From positions 1,488,001-1,552,000 of the forward strand of contig CAWAXW010000006.1 of NCBI GenBank assembly GCA_963786155.1: a stretch of DNA of 64,000 nucleotides, given 5' to 3'. The notes below the pieces were generated by a model that did no database searches, was not told the DNA's origin, and saw nothing but the letters and a program-made list of their open reading frames with translations. The translations under genes and the position numbers were made by a program. The DNA is from CAWAXW01 sp963786155. Its GTDB lineage: Bacteria; Actinomycetota; CADDZG01; WHSQ01. Below, piece by piece: positions 28,009 to 36,523 of this stretch; position 1 is the stretch's first letter; each line of letters opens with the position of its first letter.

Positions 28009-29484
28009 ATGGCGATCCCCAAGATCTGCGGCATCGAGACCGAGTATGGGATATCCGTGCGCGAGTCGGGCGACTTCAATCCGATCCTGACGTCCTCGTT
28101 GTTGATCAACGCGTATGCCAAGCCAGCCTTCAAGCGCGTCAAGTGGGACTACGAGGAAGAGAACCCTCTGAGGGACGCGCGCGGCTTCGAGAGGACGCCG
28201 CCCGAGGGCGCGATCGAGGACGACTCGGGGCTGGTGAACATCATCCTTCCGAACGGCGCTCGCTACTACGTCGACCACGCGCATCCGGAGTACTCGTCGC
28301 CCGAGTGTTCCAACCCGCGGGATCTCGTGATCTGGGACAAGGCCGGGGAGAGGATCCTCGAGGATTCGATCGCAGCGGCTCGAGCGATCATCGAAGACCA
28401 GCTCGTGTTCATCTACAAGAACAACTCGGACGGTAAAGGGAACTCCTACGGCTGCCATGAGAACTACCTCGTGGATCGTCAGGTTCCCTTCCCCACTCTC
28501 GTCAAGCACCTGATCCCGTTCTTCGTCACCAGGCAGGTATTCACGGGGGCCGGCAAGGTCGGCGGCGAGAACGGCTCGGACGTCGACTACCAGATCAGCC
28601 AACGAGCCGACTTCTTCGAGGTCGAGGTCGGCCTCGAGACCACCTTCAAGCGCCCGATCATCAACACTCGAGACGAGCCGCATGCAGACCCGGAGCTCTA
28701 CCGGAGACTGCATGTCATCGTCGGTGACGCCAACATCTCGGAGATTTCCACCTACTTGAAAGTTGGAACTACCGCGATCGTGCTCAAGATGATCGAGGAC
28801 GACTTCATCACCGATGACTTCACCCTGAGCGAGCCGGTGCGCGCGATGAGGAACATCTCCCACGACACAACGTGCCGCGAAACGATCGAGCTCGCCGACG
28901 GCAGAACCATCTCGGCGATAGAGCTGCAGTGGGAGTACCTCCGCTTGGCCAAGAAGTACGCGCAGGATAACGACGTCGAGAGCTTCTACGACGATGTCCT
29001 CGAGCGGTGGGAGAGCGTCCTCGAACGACTCGAGACCGACGTCACGCTTCTCGCGAAGGAGCTCGATTGGGTGGCGAAGATGGGCATGCTCGAGGCCTAT
29101 CGAGCCCGCGACGGCCTATCGTGGGACCACGACAAGCTGAAGATGATCGATCTCCAGTACCACGACGTCCGCCGGCACAAGAGCCTCTACTGGAAGCTCG
29201 TGACCTCCGGCAAGATGGAGCGCCTCGTGAGCGACGAGGAAGTCGCCTGGGCCGTAGACCACCCGCCCGAGGACACGCGCGCCTACTTCCGCGGCGAGTG
29301 CCTCCGCAGGTTCTCGCCTCTGATCGTGGCCGCCTCCTGGGACGCCCTGATCTTCGACACCGGCGACGAGCCCCTGCGCAAAGTCCCCACCATGGAGCCC
29401 ACCCGAGGCACGAAAGCCCACGTCCAGGACCTCCTCGACCGCTCACCCGACGCCACGACCCTCATAAGCAATCTCAGCACTTAG
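28009..29484 (+). CDS. dop: Pup deamidase/depupylase
   Basis: 491 residues. Carboxylate-amine ligase fold like PafA, with GIETEYGI at the start and catalytic Asp89 in YYVDHAHPEYSSPEC. The inserted segment around residues 40-80 is the Dop loop that separates Dop from PafA. Dop converts the C-terminal Gln of Pup to Glu and removes Pup from substrates. Pup here carries GGQ, so deamidation would be required, and its extra C-terminal tail would first have to be cut off. Confidence 0.95.
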   Translation: MAIPKICGIETEYGISVRESGDFNPILTSSLLINAYAKPAFKRVKWDYEEENPLRDARGFERTPPEGAIEDDSGLVNIILPNGARYYVDHAHPEYSSPECSNPRDLVIWDKAGERILEDSIAAARAIIEDQLVFIYKNNSDGKGNSYGCHENYLVDRQVPFPTLVKHLIPFFVTRQVFTGAGKVGGENGSDVDYQISQRADFFEVEVGLETTFKRPIINTRDEPHADPELYRRLHVIVGDANISEISTYLKVGTTAIVLKMIEDDFITDDFTLSEPVRAMRNISHDTTCRETIELADGRTISAIELQWEYLRLAKKYAQDNDVESFYDDVLERWESVLERLETDVTLLAKELDWVAKMGMLEAYRARDGLSWDHDKLKMIDLQYHDVRRHKSLYWKLVTSGKMERLVSDEEVAWAVDHPPEDTRAYFRGECLRRFSPLIVAASWDALIFDTGDEPLRKVPTMEPTRGTKAHVQDLLDRSPDATTLISNLST

Positions 29485-29546
29485 TCATTCCGAGGGCCTG
29501 GGAGACCGATACCATTAGGTAGTACCGATTCCAGAACGGGGTGAGC

Positions 29547-29774
29547 ATGGCCGACCAAACACGCAAACCAAAACCGAAGAAAGAAGAAGCCCAGACCGAA
29601 GAGGTCGAAGCCAAAGAAAAATCGACCGAAGACGTCGACGAACTCTTGGACGAAATCGACGAAGTGCTTGAAGCGAATGCTGAAGAGTTTGTCAGGTCAT
29701 TTGTCCAGAAAGGCGGCCAGCTCTTCGTACTTTTCTTTGCTTCTGGCGCGGCGCTTAGCCACTTCCTTCACTGA
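29547..29774 (+). CDS. pup: Pup (prokaryotic ubiquitin-like protein) with a C-terminal extension beyond GGQ
   Basis: 75 residues. The first 58 are a standard Pup: a charged disordered start, the conserved helix VDELLDEIDEVLEANAEEFV, and FVQKGGQ ending at 29720. Pup normally stops right there. Here the frame continues for 17 hydrophobic residues (LFVLFFASGAALSHFLH) to TGA 29772-29774. No single-base change just after CAG creates a stop. ATG 29547 follows GGGG five bases upstream; a GTG at 29541 is in frame. The tail uses codons with A/T in third position (GTA, CTT, TTT, GCT, TCT), unlike neighbouring genes. Ligation by PafA needs a free C-terminal Glu, so this would be an inactive precursor until trimmed. 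Confidence 0.92.
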   Translation: MADQTRKPKPKKEEAQTEEVEAKEKSTEDVDELLDEIDEVLEANAEEFVRSFVQKGGQLFVLFFASGAALSHFLH

Positions 29775-29807
29775 TTCGTTCATCCGAAAAGTGTCGCAGG
29801 GAGCCAC

Positions 29808-29813
29808 TAACGT
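29808..29813 (+). promoter_or_regulatory. -10 element (TAACGT), leaderless spacing
   Basis: TAACGT is followed by exactly six bases and the ATG at 29820. It lies in a short inverted repeat (CCAC/GTGG). The endonuclease pair could be transcribed independently of pup. Confidence 0.55.
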
Positions 29814-29819
29814 GGTGAC

Positions 29820-30236
29820 ATGGACTCTTTGGTCTGCCGCGACTGCGGCATCGAAAAACCTACTAGCGAATTTCCACGCAACAGATCGAGTGGTACTGGG
29901 TTTAGGTCCCATTGCAAGATTTGTCATAATGCTCGCACGCAAGCCAGCGTCAAGAGGGCCGGCGGTAGCAGGCACTACCACCTGAGACAACGTTTCGGAA
30001 TTGGCTCAGCTGAGTTCGATCAAATGCTTAAGACTCAGAACGGTCTTTGCGCCGCCTGCCAGATGCGACCAGGGACACAAGTCGACCACGATCACTCAAC
30101 GAGGAGAGTCCGGGCGATCCTGTGCCTCCAGTGCAATGCCGCACTGGGAGCCCTCGGGGATGATCTCCGCCTCGTGTACGAGGCCATCGATTACCTGGAG
30201 GGGCCATTTATCGAGCCCGAGAGCGAGAGCGCGTGA
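29820..30236 (+). CDS. endonuclease VII-like HNH nuclease (copy 1)
   Basis: 138 residues. N-terminal zinc finger (CRDCG ... CKICHN), then RFGIGSAEFDQMLKTQNGLCAACQ, VDHDHSTRRVRAILCLQCNAALG: the His-Me finger and four-cysteine zinc site of recombination endonuclease VII proteins, which cut branched DNA in phage T4. The gene sits between pup and prcB in lower-GC DNA (about 51% by hand count over 29581-29940). From memory, similar genes occur in proteasome loci of other actinobacteria. Cutting of Holliday junctions is family knowledge; a role with Pup is inference. Confidence 0.87.
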   Translation: MDSLVCRDCGIEKPTSEFPRNRSSGTGFRSHCKICHNARTQASVKRAGGSRHYHLRQRFGIGSAEFDQMLKTQNGLCAACQMRPGTQVDHDHSTRRVRAILCLQCNAALGALGDDLRLVYEAIDYLEGPFIEPESESA

Positions 30237-30643
30237 ACCTTCGATGCCCGCGATGTGGCCTGACAAAGCCCGAGGAGGAGTTCCCGCGCAATCGCTCAAA
30301 CGCGACGGGACGGATGGTCTATTGCAAACCATGCCATAACCAGATCGTCAAGGACAACAAGGTCAAGAACCATGGAAGCGAGAGAAGCTTCCTACTCAAG
30401 CATCGGTACGGAATCGACTCGGTCGACTTCGCCTGGCGCGTGCTTCAACAAGACGGAGTCTGCGCACTATGCAAGAGGCGGAAGCCCAAGCATGTGGACC
30501 ACGATCACAAGACCGGCGAAGTTAGGGGCATCCTCTGTTTCAACTGCAATCGCGCTCTGGGCTATGTCAGGGACGACCCGATGGCGCTCTATGCCCTGGC
30601 CGACTATCTCGAGTTCCATGGAGCCGGGCCCAAGCAGGCTTGA
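30233..30643 (+). CDS. endonuclease VII-like HNH nuclease (copy 2)
   Basis: 136 residues, a clear paralogue of the preceding gene, sharing the CPRCG/CKPCHN finger, HRYGIDSVDFAWRVLQQDGVCALC and VDHDHKTGEVRGILCFNCNRALG. GTG 30233 overlaps the previous stop (GTGA), so the two are made together and may pair as a heterodimer. It has drifted enough that this is an old duplication. The catalytic histidines and both zinc sites look intact in both copies. Confidence 0.87.
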   Translation: MNLRCPRCGLTKPEEEFPRNRSNATGRMVYCKPCHNQIVKDNKVKNHGSERSFLLKHRYGIDSVDFAWRVLQQDGVCALCKRRKPKHVDHDHKTGEVRGILCFNCNRALGYVRDDPMALYALADYLEFHGAGPKQA

Positions 30644-30660
30644 CAGCCCTCCCGGCGTAT

Positions 30661-30666
30661 TAGGGT
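30661..30666 (+). promoter_or_regulatory. -10 element (TAGGGT), leaderless spacing
   Basis: TAGGGT lies exactly six bases before the prcB ATG at 30673, giving prcBA its own transcription start downstream of the endonuclease genes. Confidence 0.55.
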
Positions 30667-30672
30667 TCCGCC

Positions 30673-31524
30673 ATGGGTGAGTTCGACGACCTTCTTCGGA
30701 TGCCGGTGAACGGGCCGGGTTCCTCGTTCTCCGAGCTCATGAAGCAGCAATCTCCCGAGCTCTTGCCTGAGAGGCACCAACCATCCGGCCCCATCCACGC
30801 TCCCGAGGGGACTACCGTGCTTGCTCTTCGGTATGTGGATGGGGTGATCGTGGCGGGGGATCGGCGGGCTACTGAGGGGTTCCAGATCGCTCATCGATCT
30901 ATCGAGAAGGTGTTTGCGGCCGACGACACTTCGGCGGTGGCTATCGCTGGGGCCGCGGGGCCGGCGGTTGAGATCGTGCGTCTCTTCCAGACGGAGCTCG
31001 AGCATTACGAGAAGGTCGAGGGTGAGCGGCTGACGCTCGAGGGCAAGGCCAACAAGCTCTCGCAGATGATCAGGGCGAACCTGCCCGCCGCGATGCAGGG
31101 CCTCGTCGTAGTTCCCCTCTTCGCCGGCTTCGACGACAGTCGGAACCGCGGTCGCATCTTCAAGTACGACGTGACTGGGGGCCGATACGAGGAAGACGAT
31201 TATCACGCGACCGGCTCGGGCGGTAAGGACGCGCGCTCGAGCCTCAAGAAGCGCTGGCATCCGGACCTCGACCAGGACGACGGCGTGAAGATCGCCATCG
31301 AGGCTCTGTTCGACGCGGCCGACGAGGACGTCGGCACTGGGGGGCCGGACCTGATGCGAGGCATCTTCCCCACGGTGGTCGTCATCTCCGAAGGCGGAAC
31401 TATCGAAGTTCCGGAGGCCGACATCCGCCGCCTCTTCGAGGAGTTGATCAACGAGCGCGCCGACGAGTTGAGAGGCCACGAGAGCCACCCGATCGACGTT
31501 CGCCGCCCGGGCGAGGAGAGCTAA
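30673..31524 (+). CDS. prcB: 20S proteasome beta subunit
   Basis: 283 residues. A 46-residue propeptide is followed by G/T47, the Ntn-hydrolase nucleophile (GTTVLALRY). Counting from this threonine, Asp17 (AGDRR) and Lys33 (SIEKVF) are in place, so the subunit is catalytic after self-cleavage. It forms the inner rings of the proteasome with PrcA, whose gene starts three bases after the stop. Confidence 0.97.
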   Translation: MGEFDDLLRMPVNGPGSSFSELMKQQSPELLPERHQPSGPIHAPEGTTVLALRYVDGVIVAGDRRATEGFQIAHRSIEKVFAADDTSAVAIAGAAGPAVEIVRLFQTELEHYEKVEGERLTLEGKANKLSQMIRANLPAAMQGLVVVPLFAGFDDSRNRGRIFKYDVTGGRYEEDDYHATGSGGKDARSSLKKRWHPDLDQDDGVKIAIEALFDAADEDVGTGGPDLMRGIFPTVVVISEGGTIEVPEADIRRLFEELINERADELRGHESHPIDVRRPGEES

Positions 31525-31527
31525 CTC

Positions 31528-32223
31528 ATGCCGATGCCCTATTACGTCTCGCCCGAGCAGCTCATGCGGGACAAGGCCGACTACGCCCGCAAGGGGATCG
31601 CTCGCGGCCGCTCGGTCATCGCTCTCGAATACAAGGACGGGATCGCTTTCCTGGCCGAGAACCCGTCGGCGACGCTGCACAAGATCTCGGAGATCTACGA
31701 CAAGATCGCGTTCGCGGGCGTCGGCAAGTTCAACGAGTACGAGCAGCTTCGGATCGGCGGGATCCGGCTCGTCGACTCGAAGGGATATTCGTACTCGCGC
31801 GAAGACGTCACCGCCAAGGGCCTTGCCAATGCCTACAGCCAGACGCTCGGAAATATCTTCACAGCGGAGTTGAAGCCGTACGAGTGCGAGATCCTCGTCG
31901 CGGCGGTGGGGGACTCCACCGAGCAGAATGAGCTGTTCCACATCCTCTACGACGGATCGGTCACCGACCGCGAGGGCTACGTGGCCATGGGCGGACAGTC
32001 CGAAGCGCTCCTGGAGTTCCTCAAGCAGAACTATCCCGAGAAGTACCCGAAGGTGACCCCGAGCTTGGGCGACGCGCTCAAACTCGCCCTCAAGGCTTTG
32101 GGCTCAGTCGACGCAGAGCGAGAGGTCCAGCTCGAGAACCTCGAGGTCGCGGCCCTCGATCGAAGCCGCGCGCGCCGCAAATTCAAGCGACTGACCAGAG
32201 CGGAGCTAGACGCCCTGCTATAA
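31528..32223 (+). CDS. prcA: 20S proteasome alpha subunit
   Basis: 231 residues. The N-terminus MPMPYYVSPEQLMRDKADYARKGIARG is the gating segment of actinobacterial alpha subunits; no catalytic threonine is expected. It forms the outer rings that dock with the GQYL tail of the ATPase. GAGGAGAG at the prcB end supplies its ribosome-binding site. The C-terminus is basic (RARRKFKRL). Confidence 0.97.
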   Translation: MPMPYYVSPEQLMRDKADYARKGIARGRSVIALEYKDGIAFLAENPSATLHKISEIYDKIAFAGVGKFNEYEQLRIGGIRLVDSKGYSYSREDVTAKGLANAYSQTLGNIFTAELKPYECEILVAAVGDSTEQNELFHILYDGSVTDREGYVAMGGQSEALLEFLKQNYPEKYPKVTPSLGDALKLALKALGSVDAEREVQLENLEVAALDRSRARRKFKRLTRAELDALL

Positions 32224-32233
32224 ACCCGCCCCC

Positions 32234-32254
32234 CATACCCCTAGAGTGGGTATG
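32234..32254 (+). promoter_or_regulatory. pafA leaderless promoter inside a 7-bp inverted repeat
   Basis: The -10 TAGAGT (32242-32247) is six bases before GTG 32254. It is framed by CATACCC (32234-32240) and GGGTATG (32248-32254), a perfect inverted repeat whose right arm enters the start codon. This could be an operator or an mRNA hairpin. Confidence 0.55.
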
Positions 32255-33606
32255 TGGAGCGCAGGATCTTTGGGACCGAGAACGAGTATGGGGTCACCTG
32301 CACGTTCCGCGGCCAGCGCCGCCTGAGTCCCGACGAGGTCGCCCGCTACCTCTTCCGCCGGGTCGTCTCCTGGGGCCGTTCCAGCAACGTCTTCCTGGAG
32401 AACGGGGCCCGGCTCTACCTCGACGTCGGCTCCCATCCCGAGTACGCAACACCCGAGTGCGACTCGATCTATGACCTGGTGGTCCACGACAAGGCCGGGG
32501 AGCGGATCCTCGAGGGCTTGCTCAAGGCCGCCGAGGCGAGGCTGCGAGAGGAGGGCATCTCCGGCGACATCTACCTCTTCAAGAACAACACCGATTCCGC
32601 CGGGAACTCCTACGGCAGTCACGAGAACTACCTCGTGTCCCGTTACGGTGAGTTCGGACGCCTCGCCGAAGTCATGATTCCCTTCTTCGTCACGCGTCAG
32701 ATATTTGCCGGAGCCGGCAAGGTCCTTCAGACCGCGCGAGGTGCCCTTTTCTGCGTCAGCCAGCGCGCCGAGCACATCTGGGAGGGAGTGTCCTCCGCCA
32801 CCACCCGGTCTCGTCCGATCATCAACACCCGCGACGAGCCCCACGCCGACGCGGAGAAGTACCGGCGCCTCCACGTGATCGTCGGCGACTCCAACATGAA
32901 CGAGTGGACGAGCTATCTCAAGATCGGCGCGACGGCCTTGCTCCTTCGCATGGTCGAAGAGGGCGTCCAGATCCGCGACATGACGCTGGAGAACCCCATC
33001 CGGGCGATCCGAGAGATCAGTCACGACACGACCTGCAAGCGCCGGGTGCGCTTGGCCAACGGGCGCGAGGCCAGCGCGCTGGACATGCAGAAGGAGTACC
33101 TGGAAAAGGCCCAACGATGGGTCGACAACCGGGATGATCCCGTCCTCAAAGAGATCTACGTGATGTGGGAGCACGCGATCGACAAGCTCGAGAACGACCA
33201 GGACGCCTTGGTTCGCCAAGTTGACTGGATCGCAAAGAGGAACTGGATCGATCACTACTGCAAGCGGCACAACCTCTCGCTGTCGCATCCGCGCGTTGCC
33301 CTCATCGATCTCCAGTATCACGACGTCAATCGCAAACGCGGGGTCTATTACGTGCTCGAGCGACACGGAGCTGCGGAGCGGATGTGTGACGAGGCCGACA
33401 TCGAGAAGGCGATGCAGGAGCCACCCCAGACCACGAGGGCTCGGCTCCGTGGGGAGTTCATTCGCGCGGCGAAGCGCAAACGGAGGGACTTCACCGTCGA
33501 CTGGGTCCATCTCAAGCTCAACGACCAGGCCCAGCGCACCGTGCTGTGCAAGGACCCGTTCCGGGCCCACGACGAACGAGTGACGAAGCTGATCGCCTCA
33601 CTCTGA
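32254..33606 (+). CDS. pafA: Pup-protein ligase
   Basis: 450 residues. RRIFGTENEYGV nucleotide loop, catalytic Asp57 in YLDVGSHPEYATPEC, FKNNTDSAGNSYGSHENYL. It uses ATP to join the C-terminal Glu of Pup to lysines. It lacks the Dop loop. Its stop overlaps the DUF3866 gene start by one base. Confidence 0.96.
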   Translation: MERRIFGTENEYGVTCTFRGQRRLSPDEVARYLFRRVVSWGRSSNVFLENGARLYLDVGSHPEYATPECDSIYDLVVHDKAGERILEGLLKAAEARLREEGISGDIYLFKNNTDSAGNSYGSHENYLVSRYGEFGRLAEVMIPFFVTRQIFAGAGKVLQTARGALFCVSQRAEHIWEGVSSATTRSRPIINTRDEPHADAEKYRRLHVIVGDSNMNEWTSYLKIGATALLLRMVEEGVQIRDMTLENPIRAIREISHDTTCKRRVRLANGREASALDMQKEYLEKAQRWVDNRDDPVLKEIYVMWEHAIDKLENDQDALVRQVDWIAKRNWIDHYCKRHNLSLSHPRVALIDLQYHDVNRKRGVYYVLERHGAAERMCDEADIEKAMQEPPQTTRARLRGEFIRAAKRKRRDFTVDWVHLKLNDQAQRTVLCKDPFRAHDERVTKLIASL

Positions 33607-34667
33607 TGTCCGTGTTCAGGGAGGGCAAGGTCGTTTCTCTGGGTGGAGCACGCGGGGACCTCCTGCGAGCGCGAGTCGCGCTCGACGACTCGGAGATCGA
33701 CGCATGCGCGTGGAGGTCCATGATCGGCTCCCTCGAAGTGGGCGACAGGGTCGTGGTCAACACCACCGGGATCGACCTCGGGTTGGGGACGGGGGGAGCG
33801 GGCTTCATCCTTTGGAACCTGGACGGCCCCGCCCCGGACGGCTCCCCCGAAGGCCACATCGTGAAACTTCGGTACACGCCCTGGCAGATGGGGGTACTGG
33901 CCGCCGAGGCTCCCGAGAGCCCCCACCATCTAGCCCTTCGTGGCAAAGATTCGCTCGATGGGATGCCGGTCGTCGCGTGCAGCCTCCATTCGCAGATCGC
34001 CGGCGTGGCTGCGGGCATCAAGGCCGCCAACCCCGGCGCCAAGGTCGGGTACCTGATGACGGACGCCGCGGCCCTTCCGTTGGAGTGGAGCGATCTCGTC
34101 GCCGAGCTCAAACAGGTTGGGTTGATCGATGTGACCGCGACCTGTGGCCACGCGTTCGGCGGGGATCTCGAGACCGTCAACGTATTCAGCGGGATGCTTG
34201 CGCTCAGGTGGGCAGCGGAGTGCGACGTGATCGTTGTAGCGATGGGCCCGGGGGTCGTCGGAACCGGGACGGCCTTGGGCTTCACGGGCATGGAGCAGGG
34301 TCAGATCCTCGACGCGAGCTCGGCCCTCGGCGGCCGGGCTCTCGCATGTCTGCGCATCAATTTCTCCGACGAGCGCGAGCGGCATCGCGGCGTGAGCCAC
34401 CACTCTCTTTCTGCCCTCGCGATCGCAGCGCGCGATCAGGCGACGGTCGTCGTCCCCAAGCTGCCGCCGGACCAAGCGAGATCCGTCGCCGATCAGTTGA
34501 GGGAAAGCGGCGTCTGCGACCGACATGTCACCAAGATCGTCAACGGCAAGCCGGGCCTCGAACTCTTGCTCGACCGTGGCATCTCACCGGAGTCGATGGG
34601 TCGATCGATCGACGAGATCCCCGAGCTCTTCCTGGCCGCCGCCGCCGCCGGGATAGCTAGCGCGTAG
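33606..34667 (+). CDS. DUF3866 family protein
   Basis: 353 residues, matching the actinobacterial DUF3866 family (VVSLGGARGDLLRARV, HIVKLRYTPWQ, VGYLMTDAAALPL, SHHSLSALAIAARD). Function unknown; members often lie in proteasome loci. Coupled to pafA (TGATG). The end overlaps a convergent SDR gene by 11 bases. Confidence 0.85.
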   Translation: MSVFREGKVVSLGGARGDLLRARVALDDSEIDACAWRSMIGSLEVGDRVVVNTTGIDLGLGTGGAGFILWNLDGPAPDGSPEGHIVKLRYTPWQMGVLAAEAPESPHHLALRGKDSLDGMPVVACSLHSQIAGVAAGIKAANPGAKVGYLMTDAAALPLEWSDLVAELKQVGLIDVTATCGHAFGGDLETVNVFSGMLALRWAAECDVIVVAMGPGVVGTGTALGFTGMEQGQILDASSALGGRALACLRINFSDERERHRGVSHHSLSALAIAARDQATVVVPKLPPDQARSVADQLRESGVCDRHVTKIVNGKPGLELLLDRGISPESMGRSIDEIPELFLAAAAAGIASA

Positions 34668-35427
34668 ACACGCCTCCGTCGACCGGCACCACCGCGCCCG
34701 TCATGTAGGACGACGCGCGCGACGCAAGGAAGATCGCAACGCCGGCCATGTCGTCGGGGCCGCCGGCTCGGCCCATGGGGATCTGCGATGTCGCCAATTC
34801 TTCATTGGTCTCCAGAACGAAGGCCGTCATCTTCGAGGGAAACAGCCCAGGGGCGATGGCATTGACGTTGATGTGGTCCGTAACCAGCGATTGAGCGAGG
34901 TGACGGGTGAGCATGTGGACTGCTGCTTTCGACGCCGAATAGGCATAGTTCTCGAACCACGGCACTCGAAGTCCGTCGATGGAGCCAATATTTATTACAC
35001 GCGCCGGGTCTTCGGGGCTCGCCGCGGCCTTGAGCTGAGGCAGCAGCAAACGCGTGAGGTGAAAGATCGCTTTGATGTTGATGGCCCAGATCTTGTCGAA
35101 GGCAGCATCGGGATACTCGGCGAGTGGGGCTCCCCATGTGGCACCTGCGTTGTTCACGAGCACGTGGATCCCCGGCTCTCGTTCCGCGATGGTCGAGGCC
35201 AGCCTTTGCACTTCGGCCTCCGTCGAGAGATCGGCCGGCACCGAGATGCATTCACCACCCTCCGACAACTTCGCAGCCACCTGGTCGCACACCTCGGCCT
35301 TGCGGGACGAGATGTACACCCGGGCACCGGACTTGACGTAGCCCTCGGCGATCATGAGCCCGATCCCACGCGAGCCGCCGGTGACTACGGCCACCTTTCC
35401 TTCGATCGAGAACAGATCCTGACTCAT
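34657..35427 (-). CDS. short-chain dehydrogenase/reductase
   Basis: 256 residues. NAD(P) loop VTGGSRGIGLM, NNAG, active-site NIGSIDG...YAYSASKAA, and VPVDGGVSTR at the end. A classical SDR resembling 3-oxoacyl-ACP reductase or RhlG types; substrate unknown. It is on the minus strand and breaks the run between DUF3866 and pafB. TATCGT lies eight bases before its ATG. Confidence 0.9.
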   Translation of the reverse strand: MSQDLFSIEGKVAVVTGGSRGIGLMIAEGYVKSGARVYISSRKAEVCDQVAAKLSEGGECISVPADLSTEAEVQRLASTIAEREPGIHVLVNNAGATWGAPLAEYPDAAFDKIWAINIKAIFHLTRLLLPQLKAAASPEDPARVINIGSIDGLRVPWFENYAYSASKAAVHMLTRHLAQSLVTDHINVNAIAPGLFPSKMTAFVLETNEELATSQIPMGRAGGPDDMAGVAIFLASRASSYMTGAVVPVDGGVSTR

Positions 35428-35509
35428 GGAGCCGCACGATAACCGGCAACCCTCGCGGAGTGCTGCGGGTCACAGACGCGTTCGCCGGGGTCCCTGTACG
35501 AAGATGCAC

Positions 35510-36523
35510 ATGGCCCAGGCGACGCTCCTTTACTCTCGTGAAGTGCTGCGGATCGAACGGCTCATCAACCTGATCGCCGCCCTGCTGGACGCCGCTCGGC
35601 CGATGACGGCCGAGGAGATCAGGGAGCGCATCGCGGGCTACGACCAGAACAACCCGGAGTCGTTCCGGCGGGCGTTCGAGCGAGACAAGCAAGACCTGCG
35701 AGACATAGGGATCCCCATCGAGCTCGTCCCGACAGACCCGTACTCGAACGTGGGCGAGGCCTACACGATCCCCAAGAATCGGTACTACCTCCCGGCGCTG
35801 GACCTCGCTATGGACGAGCTTGCGGCTCTCAACGTAGCGGCGCAGGCGGTGCTCGGAACGGGCGAGGCTGCCGAGAGCGGCTTCATGAAGCTCTCTTTCG
35901 ATTCACCCACGACCGCCTGGGGCGGACCGAGGATCGTGTGGGGGGCCGACGTCGCAACCGAGAACCCGTTGATCCCTCAACTCTTCGTCGCCGTCAACGA
36001 GCGCCGGCCGATCGGATTCGACTACCAGAGTGGATCGGGCGTGCGCTCGTCGAGGGTTCTCGAGCCCTACGGACTCGTCCACCGACGGGGCCACTGGTAT
36101 CTCGTCGGGCGAGATCGGGACCGCAACGAGATCCGCTCATTCAAGGTCGCTCGGATGGAGAACCTGGGACAAGGTAACGGAGCCGGCACATCAAGCGATG
36201 CGGGCTCTTTCGACGTTCCCGAGGACTTCGACGCCGAGAGCCATCTGAAGGAGGCATGGGAGTTGGGGAGCGAAAGCCCGCAGGTCGCGACCGTTCGCTT
36301 CGACGCCGAGATGCGGTGGTGGCCGGAGCAGAACATGCCCGAAGCGACCAAGAACGACGGGCCAGACGGTTCTCTCGACGTCGAGATCCCAGTGGCCAAC
36401 ATCGAAGCTCTGATCTCTTGGGTCCTCGGCTTCGGCGCCGCAGTGGAGATCCTGTCTCCTCCCGAGGCTCGCGCACGACTTATGGATCACCTGCGACCCT
36501 TTGTCTCGGAAGCCGGAGCATGA
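35510..36523 (+). CDS. pafB: WYL-domain regulator PafB
   Basis: 337 residues from ATG 35510 (ATG 35504 is also in frame). A winged-helix start (RIERLINLIAALLDAARPMTAEEI) is followed by a WYL domain (RPIGFDYQS ... RGHWYLVGRDRDRNEIRSF) and a WCX-like C-terminus. With PafC it activates a RecA-independent DNA-damage response in mycobacteria. Coupled to pafC by ATGA. Confidence 0.93.
   Translation: MAQATLLYSREVLRIERLINLIAALLDAARPMTAEEIRERIAGYDQNNPESFRRAFERDKQDLRDIGIPIELVPTDPYSNVGEAYTIPKNRYYLPALDLAMDELAALNVAAQAVLGTGEAAESGFMKLSFDSPTTAWGGPRIVWGADVATENPLIPQLFVAVNERRPIGFDYQSGSGVRSSRVLEPYGLVHRRGHWYLVGRDRDRNEIRSFKVARMENLGQGNGAGTSSDAGSFDVPEDFDAESHLKEAWELGSESPQVATVRFDAEMRWWPEQNMPEATKNDGPDGSLDVEIPVANIEALISWVLGFGAAVEILSPPEARARLMDHLRPFVSEAGA

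Noticed and set aside
29697..29780. Antisense 28-residue peptide (MNESVKEVAKRRARSKEK...) opposite the Pup tail
   Set aside because: It reads like a charged helix, but it is codon-for-codon complementary to the hydrophobic tail, which naturally yields charged residues. No promoter or ribosome-binding site was seen.
32218..33570. 450-codon open frame on the minus strand opposite pafA
   Set aside because: GC-rich third positions keep antisense frames open; the translation shows no domain, and pafA is conserved along its whole length. The same applies to long antisense frames at 1654-2739, 26464-27567, 27703-28863, 30604-31941 and 42442-43362.
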